40,158 nt of DNA from an uncultured Clostridia bacterium. GTDB lineage: Bacteria; Bacillota; Clostridia; TANB77; CAG-465. The notes below the pieces were generated by a model that ran no database searches, was not told the DNA's origin, and saw nothing but the letters and a program-made list of their open reading frames with translations. This document shows, one piece after another, positions 15,934 through 26,220 of this stretch (the stretch's first letter is position 1; every line of letters begins with the position of its first letter). The DNA lies in NCBI GenBank assembly GCA_947627255.1, contig CANQVI010000009.1:1-40158 (forward strand), written 5' to 3'. The position numbers were made by a program, and so were the translations under genes.

Positions 15934-16023
15934 AAAGTTTTCACGCAAAAAATCTCTTAAATACTGGTATTTTTAACTATTTAAAGATTTCATAATTTTT
16001 TAAAAAATATCAAAAGTTTTCAC
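15934..16023. repeat. Short repeat AAAAGTTTTCAC within oriC
   Basis: Two exact copies at 15934-15945 and 16012-16023. Related GTGAAAAGT lies at 15699-15707 and 16235-16243. They lie between or next to DnaA boxes and are not themselves DnaA boxes. Confidence 0.5.
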
Positions 16024-16568
16024 AGTTATCCACAGAAATTATGTAATTTTTTATTATGATTTTCACAAAATTATCATAACTTATCCACAGGGTGTGGATA
16101 ACTTTGTGGATAACTTTTTATTTTTATCTAAATAAGGGTTAAATTATGTGTAATTTACAACTATTTAAAGAATATGCTTTTTTGAATATTTTTACTATAT
16201 TTTAGTATACATATTTATTTTTTCAAAATTTTCTGTGAAAAGTTGATCAAAAATTATTGTGGAAAACTTTTTAAAAATTTAAAAATAATTTGTCGTTTAC
16301 AAATTTTTTAATAGGCCATTTTACTGACTTTTTTCAATTTTCAAGCCATTTATTACTTGATTATTACAAAAGTGTTGCAAAATGGTTAAAATTGCAATTT
16401 TTAAAAGTTATCCACAGGAAGTATGTGGATAACATGTGGATAACTCTGTGATAGAATTGTGAAAAAAATTTTTGTCGACGACCCAATGTGGAAAGTGTGG
16501 ATAACTGCCCAAATTATCCACAAAGTTATCCACATGCAAAATTCAGTAATACCAAGGGTTTGACATAG

Positions 16569-16660
16569 TTATCCACAGTTTCCACACCCCCTACTACTAC
16601 TACTATATAATATATAACTATAACTAATATCTATTATTTATTATATAGCAAAAAAATTTT
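16569..16660 (+). other. Origin unwinding module: DnaA box, C-run, DnaA-trio repeats, AT-rich stretch
   Basis: DnaA box TTATCCACA (16569-16577) is followed by a near-box TTTCCACAC, a C-rich run (16586-16591), five consecutive CTA triplets (16591-16605) and then almost pure A/T. Read on the complementary strand the triplets are the 3'-GAT-5' trios described for Bacillus subtilis oriC, where DnaA loads onto a single strand. Confidence 0.8.
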
Positions 16661-16843
16661 CAAAAAAAATTGGTTTACATTTTTCGGGTGAATAATCAAA
16701 AAAATGTTTAGAAAAAAATTATAAAAAAATTTTTTTAATTAATTATTTTTTTGTAATTTAATTTTTAATAACACTTATTCACAATATCCACATCTAATAT
16801 TGTTGATAATGTGAATAACTTTAACTTTTTAAATTAATATTTG

Positions 16844-16872
16844 TTGATTTTTTAAAATTAATTTTATATAAT
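16844..16872 (+). promoter_or_regulatory. Likely dnaA promoter
   Basis: TTGATT (16844-16849), 17-base spacer, TATAAT (16867-16872), about 48 bases before the leader's AGAGGAGGGG ribosome site. The near-consensus DnaA boxes at 16775 and 16810 lie immediately upstream, which would allow DnaA autoregulation. Confidence 0.6.
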
Positions 16873-16926
16873 AAAGACAGATTAAACGGATTATTTATTT
16901 TTATATTATGATCAGAGGAGGGGAAA

Positions 16927-18333
16927 ATGGACGATAACTTTATTAACATATGGGAAAAAGCATTAGAAGCATTAAAAGAAGAAACATCACAAATAGCATA
17001 TAAAACATATATAGAAGTAATGGTACCAAGAGTTATAGATAAAAATACAATTTGTTTTTTAGCTCCATCTAGTTATCATATAGAAATATGCAAAAAGAGA
17101 TATTTAGATCTTATTCAAAATACATTAAAGATTTTAACTAGTGTAGATTATGAAATAACTTTTGAAGCTAAAGATGTAATTCCAGAAGAAGGAGAAGAAG
17201 AACTTGATATTGAAGTAGTAAAAGGACAATATGGAAATATAGAAGTAAACAACAATTCTCAAGTTATAAATACAAGTATTCCTACTGATGTAAAAAAAAT
17301 AAAAGAAGAAGCTGGTTTAAATCCAAGATATACTTTTGATAATTTCATTATTGGTACTAATAATAGATTTGCTCAAGCAACAGCTTTTTCTGTAAGTGAA
17401 AATTTAGGTGTGACTAATCCATTATATATATATGGAGGAGTTGGTTTAGGAAAGACACACCTTATGCAAGCAATAGGTAATGCTGTAATCGACAAAAACC
17501 CGTCAAAAAAAGTTATTTATTGTACAGGTGAATTATTTGTTAATGAATTAATAAAAGCTATGTTAAATCCAAATATGAACGATTCATTCAAAAAGAAATT
17601 TAGAAATGTAGATTTATTATTAATTGATGATGTTCAAATAATTGCTGGTAAAGATAAATGCCAAGAAGAATTTTTCCATACATTTAATTCATTATTTGAA
17701 AGTGGAAAACAAATTGTATTAACATCTGAAAAGCCACCTAAAGAAATTAATGGGCTAGAGGATAGATTAAAAACAAGATTTTCTATGGGTGTAAGTGTTG
17801 ATATTCAAACACCGGATTATGAAACAAGATTTGCTATATTAAGAAAAAAAGCAGAGGAAGAAAGATACTTAATTGATGATGATGTTTTAGTAAAAATTGC
17901 TACAAGAGTAAAATCTAATGTAAGAGAGCTTGAAGGTGTATTTAATAAATTAATGGCATATACAAAATTTACTAATAATCCTTTAACTGATGATGTAGTA
18001 GATAATACTATAGAATCAATATTAGTAAAAAATTCAAAAATATTAACAAGTAAGCTTATAATGCAGGTTGTTGCTAAATTTTTTGATATAAAAGTAACAG
18101 ATTTAACTAGTGATAAAAGATCAAATACTATTGCTTTTCCAAGGCAAATTTCTATGTTCTTATGTAGAGAAGTAGCAGATATGTCATTTTCTGCTATTGG
18201 AAAAGATTTTGGTGGAAGAGACCATTCAACAGTTTTACATGCTTATTCAAAGGTTAAAGATGAATATAACAATAACCCAGATACAAAAGATTTAATTGAT
18301 GATATAAAGAAAATATTAGAAAGAGAAAGTTAA
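16927..18333 (+). CDS. dnaA: Chromosomal replication initiator protein DnaA
   Basis: 468 residues. Domain I begins IWEKALEALKEETSQIAYKTYI. The AAA+ domain has GGVGLGKTHLMQAIGN (Walker A, near residue 169), LLLIDDVQ (Walker B) and an RLKTRFSMG sensor region. Domain IV carries the box-binding signature GGRDHSTVLHA near residue 436. It binds the fourteen boxes upstream and opens the DNA at the trio module. The start follows AGAGGAGGGGAAA. Typical length for Clostridia. Confidence 0.98.
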   Translation: MDDNFINIWEKALEALKEETSQIAYKTYIEVMVPRVIDKNTICFLAPSSYHIEICKKRYLDLIQNTLKILTSVDYEITFEAKDVIPEEGEEELDIEVVKGQYGNIEVNNNSQVINTSIPTDVKKIKEEAGLNPRYTFDNFIIGTNNRFAQATAFSVSENLGVTNPLYIYGGVGLGKTHLMQAIGNAVIDKNPSKKVIYCTGELFVNELIKAMLNPNMNDSFKKKFRNVDLLLIDDVQIIAGKDKCQEEFFHTFNSLFESGKQIVLTSEKPPKEINGLEDRLKTRFSMGVSVDIQTPDYETRFAILRKKAEEERYLIDDDVLVKIATRVKSNVRELEGVFNKLMAYTKFTNNPLTDDVVDNTIESILVKNSKILTSKLIMQVVAKFFDIKVTDLTSDKRSNTIAFPRQISMFLCREVADMSFSAIGKDFGGRDHSTVLHAYSKVKDEYNNNPDTKDLIDDIKKILERES

Positions 18334-18356
18334 AAATTTTAATTGTTATTTTATTA

Positions 18357-18385
18357 TTGATTTTTAATAATCTTTTTATTATAAT
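18357..18385 (+). promoter_or_regulatory. Likely dnaN promoter inside an inverted repeat
   Basis: TTGATT (18357-18362), 17-base spacer, TATAAT (18380-18385). It lies within the 17 bp inverted repeat 18341-18357 / 18381-18397 (one G-U if transcribed). Confidence 0.5.
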
Positions 18386-18437
18386 AAAATAATAATTTAA
18401 ACGAATAAAATTAATTTAGTAGAAAAGGGGAATAAAA

Positions 18438-19556
18438 ATGAATATTAAATGTGATTTAAAAGAATTAATAAACGCTTTAAATATTGTATCAAAGACATCA
18501 AGCTCAAAAACAACAATGCCAATATTAGAAGGTGTATTGTTTGAAGCATATCAAAATAGATTAAGATTAATTACAAATGATTTGGAAATAGGATCTGAAC
18601 ATACTTTTCCTTGTGAAGTAATAAGAGAAGGAAAAACAGTTGTAGATTTAAGAATGCTAAATGAAATTGTTAGAAAGATTGAAGATGAAACTGTTGAAAT
18701 ATCAGTAGATGATAATTTATTTGTTCTTAAATCTATAAATGGTGTATTTAAATTAGCAGTAATGAATCCTAATGAATATCCAAAACTTCCTGTTTTTGAT
18801 ATTGAAAATAGTATTGAATTAGAACAAAATATATTTAAAGATATGATAAGAAGAACATTATTTTCAGTAAGTACTGATGAAAATAGACCTGTATATAATG
18901 GTGCTTTAGTAAAAGTTGAAGATGGTGTATTAACTATAGTAACTATAGATGGATTTAGATTATCTTTAAAGAAACATATTTGTGAAAAAGAAATTAATAA
19001 TTTCAAAGCAATTATACCAGGTAGAGTATTATCTGAACTTCTAAAAATATTAAGCGATTCAGACGGAGAAAGTGTAAGAATTGGAATAAATAGAAATCAA
19101 GCACTTTTTGAAATGGGTAATAGCATTATAATAAGTCGTTTAATTGAAGGAGAATTTTTAAATTACCAAAATATAATTCCAGAAAACTATGAAACAAGAG
19201 TTAGAGTAAAAACTAAAAAATTACTAGATTCTTTTGAAAGAGTTGCACTATTTGCAAAAGAGAATAAAGAAAAAGATAAAAAATCACCAGTTAAAATGAA
19301 ATTAGATTTAGATGGAATTACATTAAGTTGTGTTAGTGAAAATGGTGATGCTAAAGAAGTAATTTCTGCACTAGTTGAAGGAAAGGAATTAGAAATAGGA
19401 TTTAATCCAAGATATGTAATAGATGCATTAAGAGTTATTGAAGATAATGAAATATGTATAGAGTTTACATCAAATATTTCACCAGTATTATTTAAGCCTG
19501 TAGTATCTAACGAATATACATACGTAGTTTTACCAATAAAAATAAAACAAGATTAA
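18438..19556 (+). CDS. dnaN: DNA polymerase III sliding clamp (beta subunit)
   Basis: 372 residues in three clamp domains: MNIKCDLKELINALNIVSK start, DENRPVYNGALVKVEDGVLTIVTIDGFRLS in the second, and the C-terminal SPVLFKPV...YVVLPIKI, which forms part of the partner-binding pocket. The dimer ring tethers polymerase III to DNA. It follows dnaA after a 104-base gap without DnaA boxes and probably has its own promoter. Confidence 0.97.
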   Translation: MNIKCDLKELINALNIVSKTSSSKTTMPILEGVLFEAYQNRLRLITNDLEIGSEHTFPCEVIREGKTVVDLRMLNEIVRKIEDETVEISVDDNLFVLKSINGVFKLAVMNPNEYPKLPVFDIENSIELEQNIFKDMIRRTLFSVSTDENRPVYNGALVKVEDGVLTIVTIDGFRLSLKKHICEKEINNFKAIIPGRVLSELLKILSDSDGESVRIGINRNQALFEMGNSIIISRLIEGEFLNYQNIIPENYETRVRVKTKKLLDSFERVALFAKENKEKDKKSPVKMKLDLDGITLSCVSENGDAKEVISALVEGKELEIGFNPRYVIDALRVIEDNEICIEFTSNISPVLFKPVVSNEYTYVVLPIKIKQD

Positions 19557-19559
19557 TAT

Positions 19560-19600
19560 AAATAAAGCATGAGTAGTATCTATTATTCATGCTTTATTTA
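19560..19600 (+). terminator. Hairpin between dnaN and recF
   Basis: AAATAAAGCATGA pairs with TCATGCTTTATTT around a 15-base loop. It is only weakly T-tailed, so a leaky terminator or processing hairpin fits as well. Confidence 0.55.
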
Positions 19601-19613
19601 ATGAGGGGTATAT

Positions 19614-20687
19614 ATGTACTTAACAAAGTTAAAATTAGAAAATTTTAGAAATTATGAAAATGAAGAAATTAATTTAATAAATGGAATAAATCTCTTTTTA
19701 GGATTAAATGCACAAGGAAAAACAAATATAATTGAGGCTATATATACTGGTGCATTTGGAAAATCATATAGAACTTTAAAAGATAATGAACTAATAATGT
19801 TTGGAAAAGACTATTTAAATATAACTTTAGAATATGAAAAAAATAACTTAAACAATATAACAACATTTTATATAGATAATTTAAATAGAAAGCAAATAAA
19901 AAACAACGAAGTAAAAATAAAGAAAATAGCAGATTATGTTGGAGAAATACCTATAGTTATATTTTCACCAGAAAGTTTAGATGTAGTAAAAGGTTCGCCA
20001 AGTAAAAGAAGAAATTTTATAGATATGATTTGTTGTCAATTATCTAAATCATATATAATTCAACATCAAGAATATATGAAATGTTTAAAGATGAAAAATA
20101 GTATGTTAAAAAATGATTATATAGATGATAATTATATTTATGTTTTACATGAGAAAATGAGTAAATATATAAAATATATTGTTGATTATAGAAAAGAGAT
20201 AATAGATAAATTAAATATTTATGCAAAAACTATCCAGAAAAAAATAACAGAGGATAATGAAGAAATTAATTTAATATATAATACAGATTTTCTTAATATG
20301 ACAGAAGAAGAAATAAAAAAATATTTAGATGATCATTTATATATTGATAAATTAAGAAAAATAGCAATAAAAGGAATTCAAAGAGATGATTTAGAAATAT
20401 ATATAAATGAACAAGATGTTTCTAAATTTGGCTCTCAAGGACAAAAAAGAACAGCATTATTAACATTAAAATTATCTAACTTTGAATTATTAAAACAAGA
20501 AAAAAATGAAATTCCTATATTATTACTTGATGATATAATGTCAGAATTAGATAGTAAGAGAATTAACTTTTTATTAAAATATATAGAAAATTATCAAAGT
20601 ATAATAACTACTACTGAAGATACTTTTGTTAAGAATATAGATAATATAAAAATTTCTAAAGTTTCAAATGGAAGACTTGAAAAATAA
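19614..20687 (+). CDS. recF: DNA replication and repair protein RecF
   Basis: 357 residues. N-terminal LTKLKLENFRNYENEEI, Walker A GLNAQGKTNIIEAIY (near residue 30), the middle GSPSKRRNFID, ABC-type signature SQGQKRTALLTLKL, and Walker B/D-loop LLLDDIMSELDSKR. It is an SMC-like ATPase that helps RecA load at gaps via RecOR. The small S4-domain gene yaaA, often found between dnaN and recF in Bacillota, is absent. Confidence 0.96.
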   Translation: MYLTKLKLENFRNYENEEINLINGINLFLGLNAQGKTNIIEAIYTGAFGKSYRTLKDNELIMFGKDYLNITLEYEKNNLNNITTFYIDNLNRKQIKNNEVKIKKIADYVGEIPIVIFSPESLDVVKGSPSKRRNFIDMICCQLSKSYIIQHQEYMKCLKMKNSMLKNDYIDDNYIYVLHEKMSKYIKYIVDYRKEIIDKLNIYAKTIQKKITEDNEEINLIYNTDFLNMTEEEIKKYLDDHLYIDKLRKIAIKGIQRDDLEIYINEQDVSKFGSQGQKRTALLTLKLSNFELLKQEKNEIPILLLDDIMSELDSKRINFLLKYIENYQSIITTTEDTFVKNIDNIKISKVSNGRLEK

Positions 20688-20735
20688 TATAAAAGTATGA
20701 TATAAATAAAAAGTACAAATAAAAAATATTTATGA

Positions 20736-22667
<1,932 letters not shown>

Positions 22668-22701
22668 TAACTAAAATATTTAGAATAAAATAAAATTTTT
22701 G

Positions 22702-22730
22702 TTGACAAACAGAAAAAAATTATGTATAAT
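22702..22730 (+). promoter_or_regulatory. Promoter of infC-rpmI-rplT
   Basis: TTGACA (22702-22707), 17-base spacer, TATAAT (22725-22730). The leader that follows is about 140 bases. Confidence 0.9.
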
Positions 22731-22733
22731 ATA

Positions 22734-22852
22734 ACTCGTAAAGTAGAGGAAATCTTCTCACCTTACGAGTTTTGTCTTAGTAAGGTATCAATAAAATACA
22801 TATTTATATGCATATTTTGATTTGAGAAGATTGCCTACAAGCAATCTTTTTT
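22734..22852 (+). ncRNA. infC-rpmI-rplT leader attenuator (L20-leader-like)
   Basis: Three mutually exclusive pairings are visible. Helix 1 is ACTCGTAA (22734-22741) with TTACGAGT (22763-22770). A terminator is AAGATTGC (22827-22834) with GCAATCTT (22841-22848) followed by Ts. An antiterminator is AATCTTCTCA (22751-22760) with TGAGAAGATT (22823-22832), perfect over 10 bp. The antiterminator uses bases from both other structures. In Bacillus, L20 binding to such a leader represses the operon by termination, and the same is inferred here. Confidence 0.75.
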
Positions 22853-22879
22853 ATATATTTTTTTGTGGAGGTGTTTCAT

Positions 22880-23389
22880 ATAAAACAAGATTTTTTAATT
22901 AATGATCAAATTGAATTTTCTAAAGTTCAAGTAATTAAATCAAATGGCGAAAAAGCAGGTTTATTACCAATTGCAACTGCCATAAAATTAGCTGAGGACG
23001 AAGGATTAGACTTAGTGCTAGTATCTTCTAATCCAACTAACCCTGTTTGTAAAATATTAGATTATAGCAAGTATAAATTCGAAATGAATAAGAAAGCTAA
23101 AGAGTCTAAGAAAAAACAAAAAGTTATTGAAATAAAAGAAGTCAGAATATCACCAAATATAGATAGACATGACTTAGAAGTAAAAGCAAAAAATGCCAAT
23201 AAATTTATTGATGCTGGAAATAAAGTAAAAGTAACAATGAGATTTAGAGGTAGAGAATTAAACTTTGTCGAACAGGGAAAAGAAATAATGGACACTTTTA
23301 GAGATTTAATATTAGATGCTCAAGTAGAAAAAGAAGCAAAAATGGAAGGTAAAAATCTAGTTATGTTTTTAATACCAAAACAAAAATAA
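22880..23389 (+). CDS. infC: Translation initiation factor IF-3, apparent AUA start
   Basis: 169 residues. N-domain KQDFLINDQIEFSKVQVI, GLLPIATAIKLAEDEGLDLVLVS, PVCKILDYSKYKFE, a Lys-rich linker, and a C-domain with KEVRISPNIDRHDLEVKAKNA and VTMRFRGRE. No ATG lies near the N-terminus. GGAGGTG stands just before an in-frame ATA at 22880, giving KQDFLIN at the usual place. In-frame GTG codons at 22865 and 22871 lie before or inside the ribosome site. Non-AUG starts on infC are well known (AUU in E. coli) and allow IF-3 to repress itself. Confidence 0.92.
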   Translation: MKQDFLINDQIEFSKVQVIKSNGEKAGLLPIATAIKLAEDEGLDLVLVSSNPTNPVCKILDYSKYKFEMNKKAKESKKKQKVIEIKEVRISPNIDRHDLEVKAKNANKFIDAGNKVKVTMRFRGRELNFVEQGKEIMDTFRDLILDAQVEKEAKMEGKNLVMFLIPKQK

Positions 23390-23417
23390 TTAGTGTTTGA
23401 GGGAGGAGAGATTTATT

Positions 23418-23615
23418 ATGCCAAAAATGAAAACACATAGTTCATCTAAAAAAAGATTATCAGTAACAGGTACTGGTAAAGTAAAAAGAAATGTTGCAAA
23501 TCGTGCACACAAATTAACAGGTAAATCTTCAAAAAGAAAAATGGCTTTAAAACAATCAGCTTATGCAGATAGTGCTAACCAAAAAGCTATTAAGAAGTTA
23601 TTACCATACCAATAA
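23418..23615 (+). CDS. rpmI: 50S ribosomal protein L35
   Basis: 65 residues, basic. MPKMKTHSSSKKRLSVTGTGKVKR is the family start, and KRKMALKQSAYADSANQKAIKKLLPYQ the end. I start at the ATG at 23418 after GGGAGGAGAG rather than at an in-frame codon seven residues upstream. It lies 28 bases after infC in the standard infC-rpmI-rplT order. Confidence 0.97.
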   Translation: MPKMKTHSSSKKRLSVTGTGKVKRNVANRAHKLTGKSSKRKMALKQSAYADSANQKAIKKLLPYQ

Positions 23616-23652
23616 TAATTAAGTAATTTATATTCGAAAGGAGAGAATTTAA

Positions 23653-24000
23653 ATGGCAAGAGTAAAAGGAGCTGTTACAACAAGAGCTAGACATAAAAAA
23701 GTTCTTAAAAGAGCAAAAGGATATTTTGGAGCAAAATCAGTAAGATTTAGAATGGCAAATACTGCTGTTATGAAATCTGGAAATTATGCATATGTAGGAA
23801 GAAAGCAAAAGAAAAGAGATTTTAGAGCATTATGGATTGCAAGAATTAATGCTGCTGCAAGAATGTGTGGAACTACATATTCAAAATTAATGAATGATTT
23901 AAAAGCTGCAAATGTAACAATTAACAGAAAAATGTTAGCTGAAATGGCAGTTAATGATATGAATGGTTTTAAAACTTTAGTTGAAAAAGTTCAAAAATAA
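23653..24000 (+). CDS. rplT: 50S ribosomal protein L20
   Basis: 115 residues. [50 protein letters not shown], and the C-terminal [10 protein letters not shown] are family hallmarks. L20 is an early assembly protein and, in Bacillus and E. coli, the translational or transcriptional repressor of this operon. The leader upstream of infC carries a matching attenuator. Confidence 0.98.
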   Translation: MARVKGAVTTRARHKKVLKRAKGYFGAKSVRFRMANTAVMKSGNYAYVGRKQKKRDFRALWIARINAAARMCGTTYSKLMNDLKAANVTINRKMLAEMAVNDMNGFKTLVEKVQK

Positions 24001-24037
24001 TAATATAATTATAATATAGAAATTTTAGGAGGTATTT

Positions 24038-24592
24038 ATGTTAGCAGGAGAATTTAGAAAAGGTGTAACATTCGAATTAGAAGGTTCTGTTTATAGAATT
24101 GTAGATTTTATGCATGTTAAACCTGGTAAAGGATCAGCATTTGTTAGAACTACTTTGAAAAATGTTATAACTGGAAAAAATCTTGAAAGAACTTTCAATC
24201 CAAACGAAAAGGTTGAAGAAGCACAAGTAACTGTACAAGAAATGCAATATCTTTATGCAGATGGAGATAATTATGTATTTATGAATACAGAAACTTATGA
24301 ACAAGTTGAGTTAACTAAAGAACAAATAGAAGATACATTACCTTACTTAAAAGATAATATGATAGTAAAAGTATTATCATATAAAGGAAATATATTCGGA
24401 GTTGAGCCTCCTACATTTGTTGAATTAGAAGTAACTTATACAGAACCTGGAATTAAAGGCTCAACAGCTACTGGAACAACTAAACCAGCTACTGTTGAAA
24501 CAGGAGCAGTGTTCCAAGTACCTATATTTGTAGAAATAGGTGACAGAATAAGAATTGATACTAGAACAGCATCATATATGGAAAGATGCTAA
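24038..24592 (+). CDS. efp: Translation elongation factor P
   Basis: 184 residues in three beta-barrel domains. Domain I has the exposed loop [14 protein letters not shown] with Lys at the modification position, domain II follows [13 protein letters not shown], and the C-terminus has [23 protein letters not shown]. It rescues ribosomes stalled at polyproline. AGGAGGT precedes the ATG. It starts 37 bases after rplT and probably reads through from it; a strong terminator follows. Confidence 0.97.
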   Translation: MLAGEFRKGVTFELEGSVYRIVDFMHVKPGKGSAFVRTTLKNVITGKNLERTFNPNEKVEEAQVTVQEMQYLYADGDNYVFMNTETYEQVELTKEQIEDTLPYLKDNMIVKVLSYKGNIFGVEPPTFVELEVTYTEPGIKGSTATGTTKPATVETGAVFQVPIFVEIGDRIRIDTRTASYMERC

Positions 24593-24596
24593 TTTA

Positions 24597-24636
24597 AAAA
24601 AAGAACTTGAAATATTTATTTCAGGTTTTTTTTTAC
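24597..24636 (+). terminator. Terminator after efp
   Basis: ACTTGAAAT pairs with ATTTCAGGT (one G-U) on an A/T-extended stem followed by nine Ts. Confidence 0.85.
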
Positions 24637-24694
24637 CTTTTTTTAAGTTGTATATTTTATATTTTCGTGTTAATATTAAATTGAGGTGAAATAT

Positions 24695-26218
24695 ATGGCT
24701 TCAAGTTCAAAAATACCAGCTACTTTTGCAAAAAAAGTAATAATTAATTCTGAAGTATCTAAAAAATATTATACTAAAATAGCAGATATAGTGGATAATT
24801 ACAATTCATCTACAGATAAAGAAAAATTAGTTGAAATGATGTCAGGGTACGCTATGTATACTTTTTGTATGCTTGAAAATACTGATTTAAAAAACTCAAT
24901 AATAGCTGAGTATAATGTAGGACTAGAAAAAAGTACAAAATATCCAGAAATTGAAAGTGACGATGAAAAATTAAGGCAAAAATTTATGAAAAATAGGAAA
25001 TCTGAAGCTTTTAAAATAATACCATACGAATTAAAAAAAGATGAAAATAAAAAGTTAAGTATAAGTTCAAGAGCAACTCAAATGATTGAACAATCAGATT
25101 CTAAAGATGTTGTTACAGAAAAGTATAGAAGACTTTTAAAAAATATGCATAGCCGAAATTTTAATCCAGAAAATGTATTTTTATGTGTAGGTTCTGTATC
25201 TAATACATTTGCACATAGACTTGAAGATGAAATTGACTCTATAAGAAAAAACATAGACTTTACTGATAGAAAAATGGGAAAAGGTGAATTTTTAGATAAG
25301 CTAAAAAAAGCAGATATTGAATATACAAATAATACAGAATATGCTTTTAATTATAAAGATTTGCAGAAATATTTAAATGGATTAGTTAAGGAAGAAAAAG
25401 ATTTAGATCCTGCATTATATTTAGAAGCTCAAAAAGCTGAAAAATTAATAAAGAAAATATTTCCTAAACAAGATGTAAGTATTGATTTTATGAATCAATT
25501 TTCTAAATGCTTAAATTATAAGAAAAATGCAGACCTATTTTTTAATATGAAAGCATATTCAGATGATGGTTTAATGTTATATCAAAAGAGTATTATTGAA
25601 GAATGTGAGAAAAAGCAAATTGATCCATATGAAAGTGGAAAATTAGAATATAAAATAGCATTAGTAAATGATGAATTTGCTCTTTCAAATGGTGAAAAAA
25701 GCTATAGAATTATAAAATATAGAAATGATGCATATAAAAAATATGCTGAATTTAATGATTCAATAGTAAGAAGCAAATCATATCAGAAAAATTTAGCATC
25801 ATATACTAAAACTTTTGATGAAGATTTAGTATATGATAAAATAGGCGAAATAGCTAAAAAAGAAAATAGAGAATTTTTAAGTGATTTTAAAATACATACT
25901 TTTATTAGCGAAGGCCAAGTATCTGTAATGCATAAAAAAGCAAATGACACAAATGATTTTATAGTTAGAAATGGTATTAAAAATGTAGATATTACTAATA
26001 ATCCTTTCATGAAGCAAATTGCTTATAGATATATACCTTTTGACTCAACTACTATAAATACAAAAGCAGAAAGACAGGAAAATGAAAGTATACTTAAGGG
26101 ATTACAGAAAAATTGTGAGCAAAATATTAATAAATATCCAAGCTATGAAGAATTTGAAAAGAAAAATGATTTAAATAGATGTGTAGAAAATAGTATTAAA
26201 AATAAAGGAGAAATTTAA
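24695..26218 (+). CDS. Large hydrophilic protein of unknown function (507 residues)
   Basis: Not recognised. It is Lys/Glu/Asn-rich with no signal peptide or membrane segment, predicted mostly helical, and without a visible P-loop, zinc cluster or catalytic triad. Distinct stretches are KLVEMMSGYAMYTFCML, FNPENVFLCVGSVSNTFAHRLEDE, and a C-terminal FMKQIAYRYIPFDSTTINTKAE. The ATG at 24695 follows GAGGTGAAATAT. The next gene starts 2 bases after its stop, so the two form an operon. Composition resembles its neighbours, so nothing suggests recent transfer. Confidence 0.7.
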   Translation: MASSSKIPATFAKKVIINSEVSKKYYTKIADIVDNYNSSTDKEKLVEMMSGYAMYTFCMLENTDLKNSIIAEYNVGLEKSTKYPEIESDDEKLRQKFMKNRKSEAFKIIPYELKKDENKKLSISSRATQMIEQSDSKDVVTEKYRRLLKNMHSRNFNPENVFLCVGSVSNTFAHRLEDEIDSIRKNIDFTDRKMGKGEFLDKLKKADIEYTNNTEYAFNYKDLQKYLNGLVKEEKDLDPALYLEAQKAEKLIKKIFPKQDVSIDFMNQFSKCLNYKKNADLFFNMKAYSDDGLMLYQKSIIEECEKKQIDPYESGKLEYKIALVNDEFALSNGEKSYRIIKYRNDAYKKYAEFNDSIVRSKSYQKNLASYTKTFDEDLVYDKIGEIAKKENREFLSDFKIHTFISEGQVSVMHKKANDTNDFIVRNGIKNVDITNNPFMKQIAYRYIPFDSTTINTKAERQENESILKGLQKNCEQNINKYPSYEEFEKKNDLNRCVENSIKNKGEI

Positions 26219-26220
26219 TT

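Larger units (their letters stand above)
15700..16760. other. oriC: Chromosomal replication origin oriC
   Basis: This gene-free stretch between rpmH and dnaA carries fourteen perfect TTATCCACA boxes. Plus orientation: 15715, 15854, 16026, 16081, 16408, 16514, 16526, 16569. Minus orientation: 15786, 16093, 16105, 16424, 16435, 16496. They form three clusters: 15.72-15.86, 16.03-16.11 and 16.41-16.58 kb. Near-matches lie at 16775 (TTATTCACA) and 16810. The stretch 16114-16407 between clusters is AT-rich with nothing else I recognise. Divergent gene orientation on the two sides supports its being the active origin. Confidence 0.95.
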
